A stretch of 64,000 bases of DNA from Terriglobales bacterium (GTDB lineage Bacteria > Acidobacteriota > Terriglobia > Terriglobales > Acidobacteriaceae), in NCBI GenBank assembly GCA_035561515.1, contig DATMXP010000042.1:37575-101574 (forward strand), given 5' to 3'. The notes beneath the pieces were generated by a model, which made no database searches, was not told the DNA's origin, and saw nothing but the letters and a program-made list of their open reading frames with translations. Shown piece after piece: positions 33,292 to 42,132 of this stretch. The position numbers were made by a program, and so were the translations under genes. Each line of letters opens with the position of its first letter. Position 1 is the stretch's first letter.

Positions 33292-33808
33292 GACCGGTTT
33301 TCCTTATCATCCTTCTGGCCTTCGCCAAGTGATGATCGTCGTGCTCAGCCACAAAATGCACCCAGTCCACCAAGCGCATGGGCTTTTGAAGGCGAGGATG
33401 CATCGCTGAGGTTGCCACATCTTCCGTTGTCAATTGCTCCAGCTTCTCGACCAATCTGTTGCGCCCCTCACGCATGCTTCGCAGAACCTCCTGAATCGGT
33501 GTTTCGCGATGATTCCCGGATTCCGTGATGCCATTGCCGAGGTCGGCGGGGGAAAGCACCGGCACACGAGACAGATACTCGCAGAGTCGCTGCTCATCCA
33601 GCACAGCCAAATCGGCGATGTGGCCAAGGTGATCTTTCACAGACCACCGTTCGTTTACGCGCTGGCCAAGTACCTCTTCCGGTGTTCCCAGGGCGAGGTC
33701 GGCAGCTCGGACCGGTGTTCCTCGTAACCGCTCCAGGATTGCAGGAAACACTTCAGCCGGTTGATCGAACGTGAATTCGCGCTGCGTCCATGGCATTAGC
33801 TCAATCAC
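33278..33808 (-). CDS. DinB/YfiT-family putative metal-dependent hydrolase
   Basis: A 176-residue four-helix-bundle protein of the DinB superfamily (unrelated to polymerase IV). Expected metal-binding histidines are visible in SVKDHLGHIADL and in WVHFVAEHDDHHLAKARR. Members include bacillithiol/mycothiol-type transferases and proteins of unknown function. It begins at a GTG (33808) without a strong ribosome-binding site, so the start is uncertain. It is upstream of, and overlaps by 14 bp, the class V aminotransferase gene, indicating one transcript. Confidence 0.87.
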   Translation of the reverse strand: MIELMPWTQREFTFDQPAEVFPAILERLRGTPVRAADLALGTPEEVLGQRVNERWSVKDHLGHIADLAVLDEQRLCEYLSRVPVLSPADLGNGITESGNHRETPIQEVLRSMREGRNRLVEKLEQLTTEDVATSAMHPRLQKPMRLVDWVHFVAEHDDHHLAKARRMIRKTGHAVA

Positions 33809-34014
33809 GTTGCAAAGCTGCTTGTAAGGCGTCTATGCCGGTGAATCTCTGAGTGAAAGCAATTCGGCCTACCATTTCGCAAGCGAACCCTACGCGAGTC
33901 TTTCGGGTGCGCTCATGTATTCAAAATCGCATGGTCAGATGACTGCTGGGAAGAACATAACTAAAGAAAAAGCTAGAATGTAGCTTAATATTTTCGCTCC
34001 CGAGGCGATTTCTT

Positions 34015-34482
34015 ATGAAAAATAAAGGGATCTTGACCGACCCCAAGAATATCGAGTTGCTTCGCCTGCTGCAGAAGAATCCGCGGGCACCAATCTCGAA
34101 ACTTGCCAGAAAAATCGGTATGTCGAACCCGGCCGTGAAGGAACGAGTGCTGCGACTGGAGGAAAGCGGCATCCTGGCGGGGTTTCGACTGGAGTTGAAC
34201 CCCAATGAGCTTGGATATCATGTCACGGCATTTGTAAGAATCCGCCCGCTTCCCGGACATCTAAATAAGGTTGCAGAGCTTGCACAGTCCATTCCCGAGA
34301 TCACGGAATGCCACCGCATCACCGGTGAAGACTGCTTCATCCTGAAACTCTATCTAAGGGAGCTTTCCAATCTCGATCGGGTACTGGATCGCTTTCTGGT
34401 ACACGGGCAAACCACGACCTCGATTGTCCAGTCTTCTCCGGTTTCGCCGCGCAGCCTCCCCCTAGTCAGTCCCGAGGTCTAG
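34015..34482 (+). CDS. Lrp/AsnC family transcriptional regulator
   Basis: A 155-residue regulator with an N-terminal HTH (about 10-60: NIELLRLLQKNPRAPISKLARKIGMSNPAVKERVLRLEESGIL) and a C-terminal RAM/ligand domain (YHVTAFVRIRPLPGHLNKVAELAQSIPEITECHRITGEDCFILKLYLREL). Such proteins form octamers that respond to amino acids. It is divergent from the DinB-family/aminotransferase operon, with 206 bp between, and so is a likely regulator of that amino-acid-related pair. Confidence 0.93.
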   Translation: MKNKGILTDPKNIELLRLLQKNPRAPISKLARKIGMSNPAVKERVLRLEESGILAGFRLELNPNELGYHVTAFVRIRPLPGHLNKVAELAQSIPEITECHRITGEDCFILKLYLRELSNLDRVLDRFLVHGQTTTSIVQSSPVSPRSLPLVSPEV

Positions 34483-34819
34483 TAAGGTCGCGCATCCGGC
34501 CCGTTCTCATTCACTTTACCGCTTGGTGGGTGGAGCAAACATGCGCCTAATTCCACGCCGTCGCATGCCCACGCGGGTAGTGGCAGATTTTCAGACAGGT
34601 AAGTTCTTCTTCTTCGTCAGCCGGCAGAAGCTTTGCTGTCCATCCTGCATTCAGAAAAAACCGACCGTAATCTGACCGTCTATAAGGTGTCGCGGGATTT
34701 CCCCAGACCTTGCACGATATCCTTCTGGACCGGTCGAGAGTATCGCTTGGGTCCACGAGTTGAGGGATGGTTGCGCAGATGGCTGCCGGCGTGGTTAAGC
34801 GCGAGCCAATGGGGTGCAT
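34483..34819. other. intergenic stretch without a recognisable gene
   Basis: Frames on either strand show no motif or usable start site. It contains the 3' ends of the Lrp-type and LuxR-type genes, which converge. No terminator hairpin was found. Confidence 0.45.
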
Positions 34820-35374
34820 TTACCGCTCTTGCACAGGCAGCAGCAAGTCCTCCAGGAAATATGCCGACAATTCTGTCCTGCTATGAACACCCGACTTACG
34901 ATATACCCCGAGCGCCTGTTGCCGAATCGTCGTTTCGGTCGTGGATCTAATCATCGAGATCTCTTTATGACTGAGGCCTTTTAATAGCAGCAAACCTACT
35001 TCACGCTCAGCAGTCGTTAGCCCCCAACGGATGAACTGCTTCTCGATCGCTTCTCCGAGGCCCTTCAACGCCTCTGCGGCTTCCACCCGATAGCGTTGCG
35101 CCTCCCGACGTGCCGCCTCAATATCGACGGTTAGCTCCGTTGCTCGCTGGCTAGCAATCCGAAAGCGTCGCCAGAGAGTTGCCACTCCCGCAATCGCCAG
35201 GGCCATGACTAGGCCTTCGATTGCTACATGGCGGAACTGGCTGCCTGACCGGTAGTCGGCCACGATATCAAAACCGATCAGGACAGCAATCGCTCCGAAT
35301 AAGATGGCCGCTAACGCCGTTGGTCCCAATCCCACGTTCGTATGATCTTGCTGTGTAATGTCAACATTTTCCAT
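34820..35374 (-). CDS. membrane-anchored LuxR/GerE-type HTH regulator
   Basis: A 184-residue protein with two N-terminal transmembrane helices (about 18-37 and 48-66), a charged coiled-coil linker (about 75-110, TELTVDIEAARREAQRYRVEAAEAL) and a C-terminal GerE-type helix-turn-helix (LTTAEREVGLLLLKGLSHKEISMIRSTTETTIRQQALGVYRKSGVHSRTEL). It would regulate genes from the membrane, like ToxR-type proteins but with a LuxR fold. No sensory domain is evident beyond the membrane helices. It is divergent from the DUF2231 gene, a likely target. Confidence 0.88.
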   Translation of the reverse strand: MENVDITQQDHTNVGLGPTALAAILFGAIAVLIGFDIVADYRSGSQFRHVAIEGLVMALAIAGVATLWRRFRIASQRATELTVDIEAARREAQRYRVEAAEALKGLGEAIEKQFIRWGLTTAEREVGLLLLKGLSHKEISMIRSTTETTIRQQALGVYRKSGVHSRTELSAYFLEDLLLPVQER

Positions 35375-35489
35375 GTACTTAGGCCCTCATTCGTCCGTGC
35401 GATGACAAAGCGAGAGCGCTTGCAGTATCCGAATAGCATCGCAGCGTCGTTGTTTCGGTACGGCGCAATCTCAACCGAGGAGATCTATC

Positions 35490-36019
35490 GTGTCATCTAT
35501 ACCACTCCACCCCGCGCTCGTACACCTGCCGCTTGGGCTAGCGTTCATGCTCCCGATGCTGACCATTGCTTTCACATGGGCACTATGGACGAAGCGGATC
35601 CAGCCTCGCGCTTGGCTCTTAATCATAATTCTGCAAGCGCTCTTGCTGGCAGCGGGCCTGCTGGCCATGAACACCGGGGAACGCGAGGGCGACCGCGTGG
35701 AAAGAGTTGTTCCGGAGCGCGCGGTTGAGACGCATGAAGCGTATGCGGAACAATTCGTTTGGGGGTGGGTATCACACTTGCAGTGGGAATCCTGGTCTTA
35801 ATTCCCAGATCGCGTATGGCTCGCGCCCTTTCTGTGGTAACGGTCGCGGGGACCTTCGCTGTTGCCGGGTTGGCCGCACGCGCCGGCCATGCCGGTGGTC
35901 AGCTTGTGTACGTTCACAATGCAGCGGCAGCATACGCGTCCTCAAACGATAGCTCCACACCAGCCCGGTCATCCGGCACGCCGGAACAACAACCAGAAGC
36001 TAATGGCGATCGGGATTGA
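35490..36019 (+). pseudogene. DUF2231-like membrane protein gene with a frameshift
   Basis: The first part starts with GTG at 35490 after GAGGAG and encodes four-helix membrane sequence (HPALVHLPLGLAFMLPMLTIAF, PRAWLLIIILQALLLAAGLLAM) and the family-typical ETHEAYAEQFVW. At a G5 run (35761-35765) the frame breaks; the continuation GVGITLAVGILVLIPRSRMARALS, TFAVAGLAARAGHAGGQLVYVHNAAAAYA is in another frame (from about 35759 to 36019). Together they make one DUF2231-like protein of about 176 residues. It is a genuine frameshift mutation, a sequencing error in the G run, or less likely a programmed shift; the slippery-site pattern is not in the proper phase. Confidence 0.8.
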
Positions 36020-36029
36020 TTTGACAGTT

Positions 36030-36058
36030 TGCGCGGCTCACACCCAGCGAGCCGCGCA
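36030..36058 (+). terminator. terminator-like hairpin after the DUF2231 gene
   Basis: TGCGCGGCTC (36030-36039) pairs perfectly with GAGCCGCGCA (36049-36058) around a 9-nt loop, 10 bp after the stop codon. No U-run follows. Its stem sequence is repeated in a second hairpin at 36444-36471. Confidence 0.55.
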
Positions 36059-36802
36059 CCGTAGTAATACCAGGTCAGGGGCATTACTGACGTGGCCATC
36101 TGGTGCTCATCATTCAGTTCGCGGCGAGAGTGCAGGCATGCGAAGAGCGGGCCAGAGGCGGAGATCGATCCCTTTCACCTCTGAAACTCGCACGAAGAAA
36201 ACGTGTCCATAGATAGCGCATATAAAAGCCTTAACTCCACGTGTGAAGTACGTTCAGCCCGGTGGTCGCGAAGGTTCGCGCCGGTACGTACCTGACACAA
36301 AAGATCTCACTCAGAGTCGGTCATGTGCTTGTCGCTGCGCAAAACGGATCGGGTGGCGTGGCTCTTGTTGGCCTGCATCGGTGTGCAGTGGTATGAGTGT
36401 CCCTAACGGACGGGAAGTTTGCTTTCTCTCGCCCGCTGCAAGAGAGCCGCGCTTCCAGCAGGGCGCGGCTCAACTTCCCGGTCCTTACATCCGCTCCCGG
36501 TCGCAGCGTTACAAGAAGTCGGTATGCCCCCGCTATGAGTAACTCGCGGGTCGTGATGACAAGCCGTGAATTGAGCAAAGTTGCCCCACAGCAGCGGGCA
36601 GATTCGCGAACACGATCCGGTGTTGGTGATTCCGCAATAGAGAGAAGAATTACAGAATAGAAATCGGAGAGAGCAACGGTTTCAAAACGGTTTAAACTTT
36701 CTGTCTCCCTAAACCGGAGACTTGGGTAGGGAAGTACATCCGTGTAGGACCTAGGCGCAACGACTGACAGCTTGCCGCTTGCGAACTGAAGCGTGAGGAT
36801 CA
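36059..36802. other. 744-bp gap without a convincing gene
   Basis: Frames of up to 164 codons exist on the minus strand (36321-36815) but overlap a plus-strand frame, have low-complexity Arg/Ser/Thr composition and no motif, so I do not call them. The stretch holds one structured element at 36444-36471. The promoter of the hybrid kinase gene must lie at the right end. Confidence 0.45.
36444..36471. repeat. hairpin sharing its stem with the one at 36030-36058
   Basis: GAGCCGCGC (36444-36452) pairs with GCGCGGCTC (36463-36471) around a 10-nt loop. The two arms are the same 9-mers as in the upstream hairpin but in swapped order, about 390 bp apart, so the four arms could pair in alternative ways. 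Confidence 0.5.
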
Positions 36803-38161
36803 ATGTTGAACCCAAGCAAGTCTAGGCTGAGTGCGGGCGGGATCGCTTGCGCCTATGCGGTGGTCGCGGCTCTCTGGATCTTGTTTAGCGATCTGACCTT
36901 TGAATACCTGGGACTTCCGCCTGTATTTCAAACCTTCAAAGGCGTCGGGTTTGTGCTCGTAACCGCGTCCTTACTATTTCTGATGATCGATCGCTTGATC
37001 CGGCAAGTTAAACATCTTGAAAGGGAACTACGACACTCCCAGAAGCTGGAAGCACTGGGAAGTTTTGCCGGAGGGATAACGCATGACTTCAATAATCTCC
37101 TTTCCATTATTACGGGATACGCTTCAATTCTGGAAAAAGGAGCCCCCGCGCGAAGCGCGGAGGCAAAGGCAGCGCGCGAGATTCTGAATGCCTCCAGCCG
37201 TGGATCGCTGCTGGTTCAACAGTTGCTTGCGTTCAGCCGCAAGCAGACGGTTATTACAGAAACGGTAGATGCGTGCGAAAGAGTGTCAAAGTTCGGTGAA
37301 GTCTTGCCCAGACTCGTGGGAGAGCACATAGATGTCCAACTGCAGTGCGATCCGCAAGCGGGGGCAGTTCGGGTTGGAGCGGGTCAGCTGGAACAAATTT
37401 TGATGAACTTGGCAGCCAATGCGAGAGACGCAATGAAGGCAGGCGGCGCGCTCCTCGTCAGGACCTCGGCGGTAGAAGTCGAGGAAAGTGTTGCAGCGTT
37501 GCAGAGCGTGCAACCTGGAATGTATGTGCTGCTCGAGGTGAGCGATTCGGGTACCGGAATGACTCCGGAGACAAGAAGGCGGCTATTCGAACCGTTTTTT
37601 ACCACTAAGCCAGCTGGTACCGGGACCGGATTAGGGTTGTCGACCGTCTATGGAATCGTTGTTCAGAATGATGGGTTTATCACGTGCGACACCACGCTGG
37701 GGAAGGGAACCTCGTTCCGAGTTTATCTGCCGCAAAGAGAATGTGGAACTGACGCCGGTGAATACCCTGTGAACTCACCGACCGAACTGTGCGGTAGCGA
37801 GACCGTATTGCTGGTGGAAGATGAGCCTGCCCTCCGGACCCTTACCGAACACATTCTAAGAACGCACGGTTATGGTGTGCTCACGGCTACTAACGCACGC
37901 GAAGCGCTCGACCTCGCCAGAGCTAACGGGCAACAGATTGACGTGCTGTTGACGGACATCGTCATGCCAGGCATGAATGGCGTCGATCTGGCACGAGAGA
38001 TTGAGCAACTAGCGCCGAAAGCCCGCATAATTCTCATGTCGGGCTATTCCGATGTTGCTCTGCCCGTGAATGGGAAGGCGCACCTTATTCAGAAGCCTGT
38101 GGCGCCAGATTCTCTGTTGCTTCAACTCAGAAACGTTTTAGATGAATCGGGCGCGTCGTAA
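36803..38161 (+). CDS. hybrid sensor histidine kinase with receiver domain
   Basis: A 452-residue inner-membrane protein: two transmembrane helices (about 13-30 and 44-62), no periplasmic sensor domain, a dimerisation domain with His94 (GGITHDFNNLLSIITGYASIL), an ATPase domain with the N, G1 and G2 boxes (NLAANARDAM, DSGTGMTPETRRRLFEPFFTTK, GTGTGLGLSTVYGIV), and a C-terminal receiver (about 330-450) with Asp385 (LLTDIVMPGMNG) and Lys (IQKPVAPDS). The GITHDFNN type often carries a receiver as internal phosphate acceptor. No DNA-binding partner is adjacent. Confidence 0.93.
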   Translation: MLNPSKSRLSAGGIACAYAVVAALWILFSDLTFEYLGLPPVFQTFKGVGFVLVTASLLFLMIDRLIRQVKHLERELRHSQKLEALGSFAGGITHDFNNLLSIITGYASILEKGAPARSAEAKAAREILNASSRGSLLVQQLLAFSRKQTVITETVDACERVSKFGEVLPRLVGEHIDVQLQCDPQAGAVRVGAGQLEQILMNLAANARDAMKAGGALLVRTSAVEVEESVAALQSVQPGMYVLLEVSDSGTGMTPETRRRLFEPFFTTKPAGTGTGLGLSTVYGIVVQNDGFITCDTTLGKGTSFRVYLPQRECGTDAGEYPVNSPTELCGSETVLLVEDEPALRTLTEHILRTHGYGVLTATNAREALDLARANGQQIDVLLTDIVMPGMNGVDLAREIEQLAPKARIILMSGYSDVALPVNGKAHLIQKPVAPDSLLLQLRNVLDESGAS

Positions 38162-38549
38162 GGAGAGATAAGCCATCAGTTCGCACCACGCCAAAGGTGG
38201 TCGAAGGTGCCCCTGATAGCGATCCCTGCGGCGTTGCTGGTCGCCATCGGACTGCTATTACGAGCAGCCCACTAGTTCAGGGTTTCTTTGCGAACATCCC
38301 TACATTGCCGCAGATCTTGGGAGTTAAGCGCAGGATAATTTTCCGTGATCAGGCAAAATCCGCTCAACCCAGCCCTCCGAGACGGGCATTGAGGATCCGG
38401 ACTTGGGGCCCCAGAAACTGGTTTTCACGTCGACAATTTACGCGGCCGCCCAACATCATGGCCCGCCTGGCAATGTTCGAACACTTTGCAACTGTCCTGC
38501 GACCTTCCCATGGTATCGATGACCACTGCGTAAGGTGTGTCCTTGGTCC
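38162..38549. other. intergenic stretch without a recognisable gene
   Basis: No coherent frame on either strand, no RNA gene and no notable repeat. It separates the hybrid kinase (plus) from the DUF1579-like gene (minus), so both 3' ends fall here. Confidence 0.45.
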
Positions 38550-39011
38550 TTACTTCCTAATGAATGTCAGGGCCAGGTCCTTTTCCCAAACCGCTCCATT
38601 CCGGCACATTTCGCCTTCACCGACCATTTCGGTACCGTTGTTTGTAATGGTGATAGTGAAGCGCTGGGAAAAATTAGGCTCGTCCCGCCACCATGTCAGC
38701 TGATTGCCCCTCATCGCGACATCGTATTTTCTCGAGACCGCACGTTCATCGAAGTAAAGCATGAAATATTTGTCCGCCATGTCATCGCTGCCGAAGATCG
38801 CCATTCCGCTGGGAATTTCCGGCTCGTCAATTTCTGAGTGCATGATCAAAAAGGCGCCGCCTTGGTGCCACGCAAACTCCGTGCGGCCATGCAAGATGGT
38901 GCCGGGAAGGTACGGGTGCGAGCCGGTGGTTTGCCACTCGCCAACCAGAGCTTCAAAGGGTCTAAGGGCCGGGTTTGCAACGAAAGCTTCGCGTCCGATT
39001 TGCGTTGCCAT
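38550..39011 (-). CDS. DUF1579-like protein
   Basis: A 153-residue soluble protein with lipocalin-like beta-sheet pattern: LRPFEALVGEWQTTGSHPYLPG, HGRTEFAWHQGGAFLIMHSEID, GMAIFGSDDMADKYFMLYFDERAVSRKYDV, LTWWRDEPNFSQRFTITITNNGTEMVG. This matches DUF1579/FABP-like small-molecule-binding proteins. I chose the ATG at 39011, where the family begins, after TAGGAATC; a longer frame to 39152 adds arginine-rich sequence. Function is unknown. It lies 62 bp downstream of a DUF1772 membrane protein gene on the same strand. Confidence 0.85.
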   Translation of the reverse strand: MATQIGREAFVANPALRPFEALVGEWQTTGSHPYLPGTILHGRTEFAWHQGGAFLIMHSEIDEPEIPSGMAIFGSDDMADKYFMLYFDERAVSRKYDVAMRGNQLTWWRDEPNFSQRFTITITNNGTEMVGEGEMCRNGAVWEKDLALTFIRK

Positions 39012-39073
39012 GATTCCTATCCTGACTAAGGGTCGCCGGTTGAGCGCCAATCGATCCATGCGGGGTCTGCGAG

Positions 39074-39577
39074 CTATACCACGACTGAGATCACAAGTGC
39101 GACCAGCGCAATGGCCGAGAGCACGGCGCGTGCCATATGAGAGTACTCCCATTTGTTACGCAGCTCCCTCCAATCCGCTTTTTCAGTAATGAACGAGGGC
39201 TGTTGCGTCTGCTGCACTCCGAAGAACCTCGCTCCTCTACCGCTCAGTTGCCCATGTTTCAACCAGAAACGGTTTGTCGGCTGGGTCACCACCCAGAACA
39301 CCATCTGTGTAGCCACCATACCGGCAAAGGAAGTCAAGACCAGCCAAAACTGAACGCAATCCTTCGGTCCGATTATGAGCAGCACCAATACGGCGATAAT
39401 CGACAATGGCTCACTGACGCCACCGACCGTGAATCCTGGATAGTAGATCGTTTGCACGGCCAAGTATGTTGGTTCATCGAGACGAAGCTTTCCAGGGAAT
39501 TCCAGAGCATGGGCCAAGGCCAGCCCCATCGCCACAGAGATCAAAACGATCGACACAATTTCGAGAAGTATGAACAT
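39074..39577 (-). CDS. DUF1772-like four-helix membrane protein
   Basis: A 167-residue membrane protein with four hydrophobic segments (about 3-25, 50-70, 76-96 and 147-166). Family elements are visible: GLALAHALEFPGKLRL near the N-terminus and DWRELRNKWEYSHMARAVLSAIAL at the C-terminus. DUF1772 proteins include anthrone-oxygenase-like cofactor-free enzymes; a role in oxygenation of aromatic compounds is possible but not proven. It is the first gene of a likely pair with the DUF1579-like gene. Two direct repeats of TGGGTGTGACGA lie upstream of it. Confidence 0.82.
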   Translation of the reverse strand: MFILLEIVSIVLISVAMGLALAHALEFPGKLRLDEPTYLAVQTIYYPGFTVGGVSEPLSIIAVLVLLIIGPKDCVQFWLVLTSFAGMVATQMVFWVVTQPTNRFWLKHGQLSGRGARFFGVQQTQQPSFITEKADWRELRNKWEYSHMARAVLSAIALVALVISVVV

Positions 39578-39941
39578 CTTCGTTTCTTTCTCAGAAAATC
39601 ATTCGCAGTCGCACGTGATGCAACCCAGGTGTCGGAACCCGAGCGTCCGTCCGGATCCATATTGGATGCCCATGACACGTAATCGGATTGGCGCGAGATA
39701 CGGCATCGTTTTGGCTGTGGTCAATTGTTCAATGGGTGTGACGAGATTCGACTGGGTGTGACGAAATTCTGGGCGGAGCCGCCTTTCTCCGGTAGGGAAG
39801 GAGGTCTCACGGATCTACCCCATTTCGTGTTCGCTCAATTTTCGGAAAACTCAGAAAGCAGTTCTTCGGTTCCTGGATGCAAGATATCACCCGATGAAGG
39901 TTCATGCGGAAACGTCAGCGCGGGTTTGGTGTGGCCTGGCT
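39578..39941. other. intergenic stretch with tandem direct repeat
   Basis: TGGGTGTGACGA is repeated at about 39733-39744 and 39753-39764 (20-bp period, each followed by ATTC after one differing base), about 160 bp upstream of the DUF1772 gene start. It may be an activator or repressor site. No gene is evident. Confidence 0.4.
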
Positions 39942-41429
39942 TTAATGCTGTCTCACCATTTCGTCGAGTACTTCCCGCAGCAGCATGACAGCTTTTCTAA
40001 TCTCGTTCTCGGTAAGCGAAGCATACCCGAGCATAATGGCGGCGCGTTGAGGTCGGCAAAGGTAATAAGGCGTGACGGGATACACGCCCACGCCCACTTG
40101 TGCAGCGCGTCGGCACAACTCCGGGATATCGTCGGCTGATAAATCATCCAACCAGACTACGACGTGCACTCCTGCGTTGGCGCCGGCAATTTGAGCGCGC
40201 ACTCCCAAGTGTTGGTTCAGGGCTTGGACCAGGACTTCACGGCGCCGCGCATTGCGCAGGCGCAGCTTCCGCAGATGGCGTTCGAAGTGTCCTGCCTTTA
40301 TGAACTCTGCCAGAACCGCCTGCTCGAACGTCGGAGTAGAAAAATCCGTCAGAAACTTGAAGGAGGCAATGGGTTGAAGCAGGCAGGGCGGAACTACGAT
40401 ATAACCGATTCGCATGCCGGGGCACAACACTTTCGAGAACGTGCCCACGTAGATCACCCGCCCGTCGGCATCAAGCGCTTGCATGGCTTCGACGGGAGGA
40501 TGGTCGTAGCGAAACTCACTGTCGTAGTCGTCCTCTATCACATAGGCGTCCGTCTCGCGCGCCCAGCGTAATAAGGCGAGCCGCCTTTCAGGCGGAAGGA
40601 TTCCACCCAAGGGAAACTGGTGGGACGGCGTCACATACGCAAGTCGAATTCCCTTCAGACGCGGCAACCTTGAAGTGTCAAGGCCGGCGTTATCGACAGG
40701 CACAGGAATAACGCGGGCGCCTGCCGCAACCAGCGCCTGACGGACGCACTGATAACCAGGCTCCTCGATCACCGCGCGATCACCCGGGTTAACGAATAGG
40801 CGAATAAGGATGTCCATGGCCTGCTGTGAACCATTGACGATGACCACGCAGGCGTCTTTGGCATTAACACCACGATAACGGCGGATATAATCGGCCACCG
40901 CCTGGCGTAAAGGATCGTAGCCTGTTGTGCTACCGTAATAGAGGGTCGTGACCGAAAGCTTGCGCGCTTGCTCGGCGATCAAGCGCGCCCAGACTGTTTG
41001 CGGAAAATCCATGAGTGCGGGAGTGCCGTAGTGAAAGTCGTACTTTAGGGGCGCACGAAAAGCACGGCTCGCAGGCGGCGGCCATGGTGATTGGTCAAGC
41101 AGCCGTTTGGCTTGCGCAGAGAAATTCGGAACCATTCGTTTGCCAGGACGGAATCCCGGGCTGGGTTCCGGAGTAAAGGTCAGAATAGTTTCGGGCAGCG
41201 TCGTGGAGACAAAGGTACCCGCGCCCACCCGAGAGGTTATGTAGCCCTCGTCGGCGAGGCGCTCGAATGCGCGGGCGACAGCCTTGCGGGAGACGGCAAG
41301 TTCCTGCGCCAGGCTGCGGCTGGAGAGGAGACGAGAGCCTGGCCTCAACAGACCGCGCACGATCGCGCTACGCAGCCCCCGGTATATTCTCTGGCTCACT
41401 GGTCCCGTGCCCTGTAAACGGACGAACAT
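39942..41429 (-). CDS. MocR/PdxR-family transcriptional regulator (GntR-aminotransferase fusion)
   Basis: A 495-residue protein. Residues about 10-75 form a GntR-type winged helix (QRIYRGLRSAIVRGLLRPGSRLLSSRSLAQELAVSRKAVARAFERLADEGYI). A linker leads to a class I aminotransferase-like domain (about 115-490) with the PLP lysine in YVGTFSKVLCPGMRIGYIV and the FRYDHPP loop. MocR proteins sense PLP or amino compounds and regulate vitamin B6, GABA or taurine genes. I chose the ATG at 41429; a start at 41513 would add a 28-residue tail. It is divergent from an exported-protein gene at 41540, a possible target. Confidence 0.9.
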   Translation of the reverse strand: MFVRLQGTGPVSQRIYRGLRSAIVRGLLRPGSRLLSSRSLAQELAVSRKAVARAFERLADEGYITSRVGAGTFVSTTLPETILTFTPEPSPGFRPGKRMVPNFSAQAKRLLDQSPWPPPASRAFRAPLKYDFHYGTPALMDFPQTVWARLIAEQARKLSVTTLYYGSTTGYDPLRQAVADYIRRYRGVNAKDACVVIVNGSQQAMDILIRLFVNPGDRAVIEEPGYQCVRQALVAAGARVIPVPVDNAGLDTSRLPRLKGIRLAYVTPSHQFPLGGILPPERRLALLRWARETDAYVIEDDYDSEFRYDHPPVEAMQALDADGRVIYVGTFSKVLCPGMRIGYIVVPPCLLQPIASFKFLTDFSTPTFEQAVLAEFIKAGHFERHLRKLRLRNARRREVLVQALNQHLGVRAQIAGANAGVHVVVWLDDLSADDIPELCRRAAQVGVGVYPVTPYYLCRPQRAAIMLGYASLTENEIRKAVMLLREVLDEMVRQH

Positions 41430-41539
41430 ACGTAGATTCACCTTTGGCGGAAATGGCCCCCGCCTCCGAACGCGAATGGACCCCGGCGCGTTGCAAGCGG
41501 TGATTAGACTCACCTCAGTATCGGACCTTTGGAGGTATT

Positions 41540-42037
41540 ATGAAGAAGAAGTTCCTCCGCGGCGGACTCGCTGCGTTCCTGTTCACCACCGCAATCGGCG
41601 TCTCTTTTGCGCTTGCTCAAGTCGCCGACTCCACTGAATCCAAGTGTAAGGCCATTCACGCGTCGCTGGTTGAGTATCCTTCAACCACGCAGTGCAAGCC
41701 CGAACATACGTCCTGCTTCATCGGCGTGGTTGAGGGGAATCACGGACTTCGTGGAACCACGTACTTCAAAGCAGACAGCGTCACTGATCCGATTCCGACG
41801 TCACCGGCTTTTCGCGCCTACAGCGGTACTTTCGAGTACACCACGGACAAAGGAACATTGGTAATGCGGGAAAGCGGAGTAACCAGCGCAACGGAAGCTG
41901 CCGTCACCGCCCATCAAAAGATCGTCGAAGCTACCGGCGAGTTCGCCGGCGCGACAGGGCGCTTTTTTGTTTCCGGGGACAACTTCGTTGGTACAAAAGT
42001 TGTCACGAACATAACCGGGGAGATCTGCATGCCCTGA
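41540..42037 (+). CDS. exported protein of unknown function
   Basis: A 165-residue protein with a signal peptide (KKKFLRGGLAAFLFTTAIGVSFALAQ). The mature part has four cysteines (SKCKAIHAS, TTQCKPEHTSC, GEICMP) that could form disulfides, and a beta-rich core with AYSGTFEYTTDKGTLVMRESGVT and IVEATGEFAGATGRFFVSGD, resembling the beta-barrel of allene-oxide-cyclase/DUF3224-like proteins. The assignment to that fold is tentative. The ATG follows TGGAGGTATT, a good ribosome-binding site. Divergent from the MocR gene. Confidence 0.75.
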   Translation: MKKKFLRGGLAAFLFTTAIGVSFALAQVADSTESKCKAIHASLVEYPSTTQCKPEHTSCFIGVVEGNHGLRGTTYFKADSVTDPIPTSPAFRAYSGTFEYTTDKGTLVMRESGVTSATEAAVTAHQKIVEATGEFAGATGRFFVSGDNFVGTKVVTNITGEICMP

Positions 42038-42052
42038 ACGCCGAACTTCCTG

Positions 42053-42077
42053 CCGGGCGGCAACGTTCGCCGCCTGG
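42053..42077 (+). terminator. hairpin after the exported-protein gene
   Basis: CCGGGCGGC (42053-42061) pairs with GCCGCCTGG (42069-42077), one G-T pair, around a 7-nt loop, 15 bp after the stop codon. No U-run follows. Confidence 0.45.
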
Positions 42078-42132
42078 TGGGGCTGTGCAGCGCTACGCCA
42101 CAACCGGAGGACCTGCCGAGGGAGATTCGGGC

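Noticed and set aside
35755..35770. Programmed -1 frameshift in the DUF2231 gene
   Set aside because: TTTGGGG looks like a slippery heptamer but is out of phase with the zero frame (GTT TGG GGG), so a mutation or sequencing error is more likely.
36321..36815. 164-codon minus-strand frame before the hybrid kinase
   Set aside because: Low-complexity Arg/Ser/Thr-rich composition, overlapping a plus-strand frame of similar quality and the kinase start, with no motif or ribosome-binding site.
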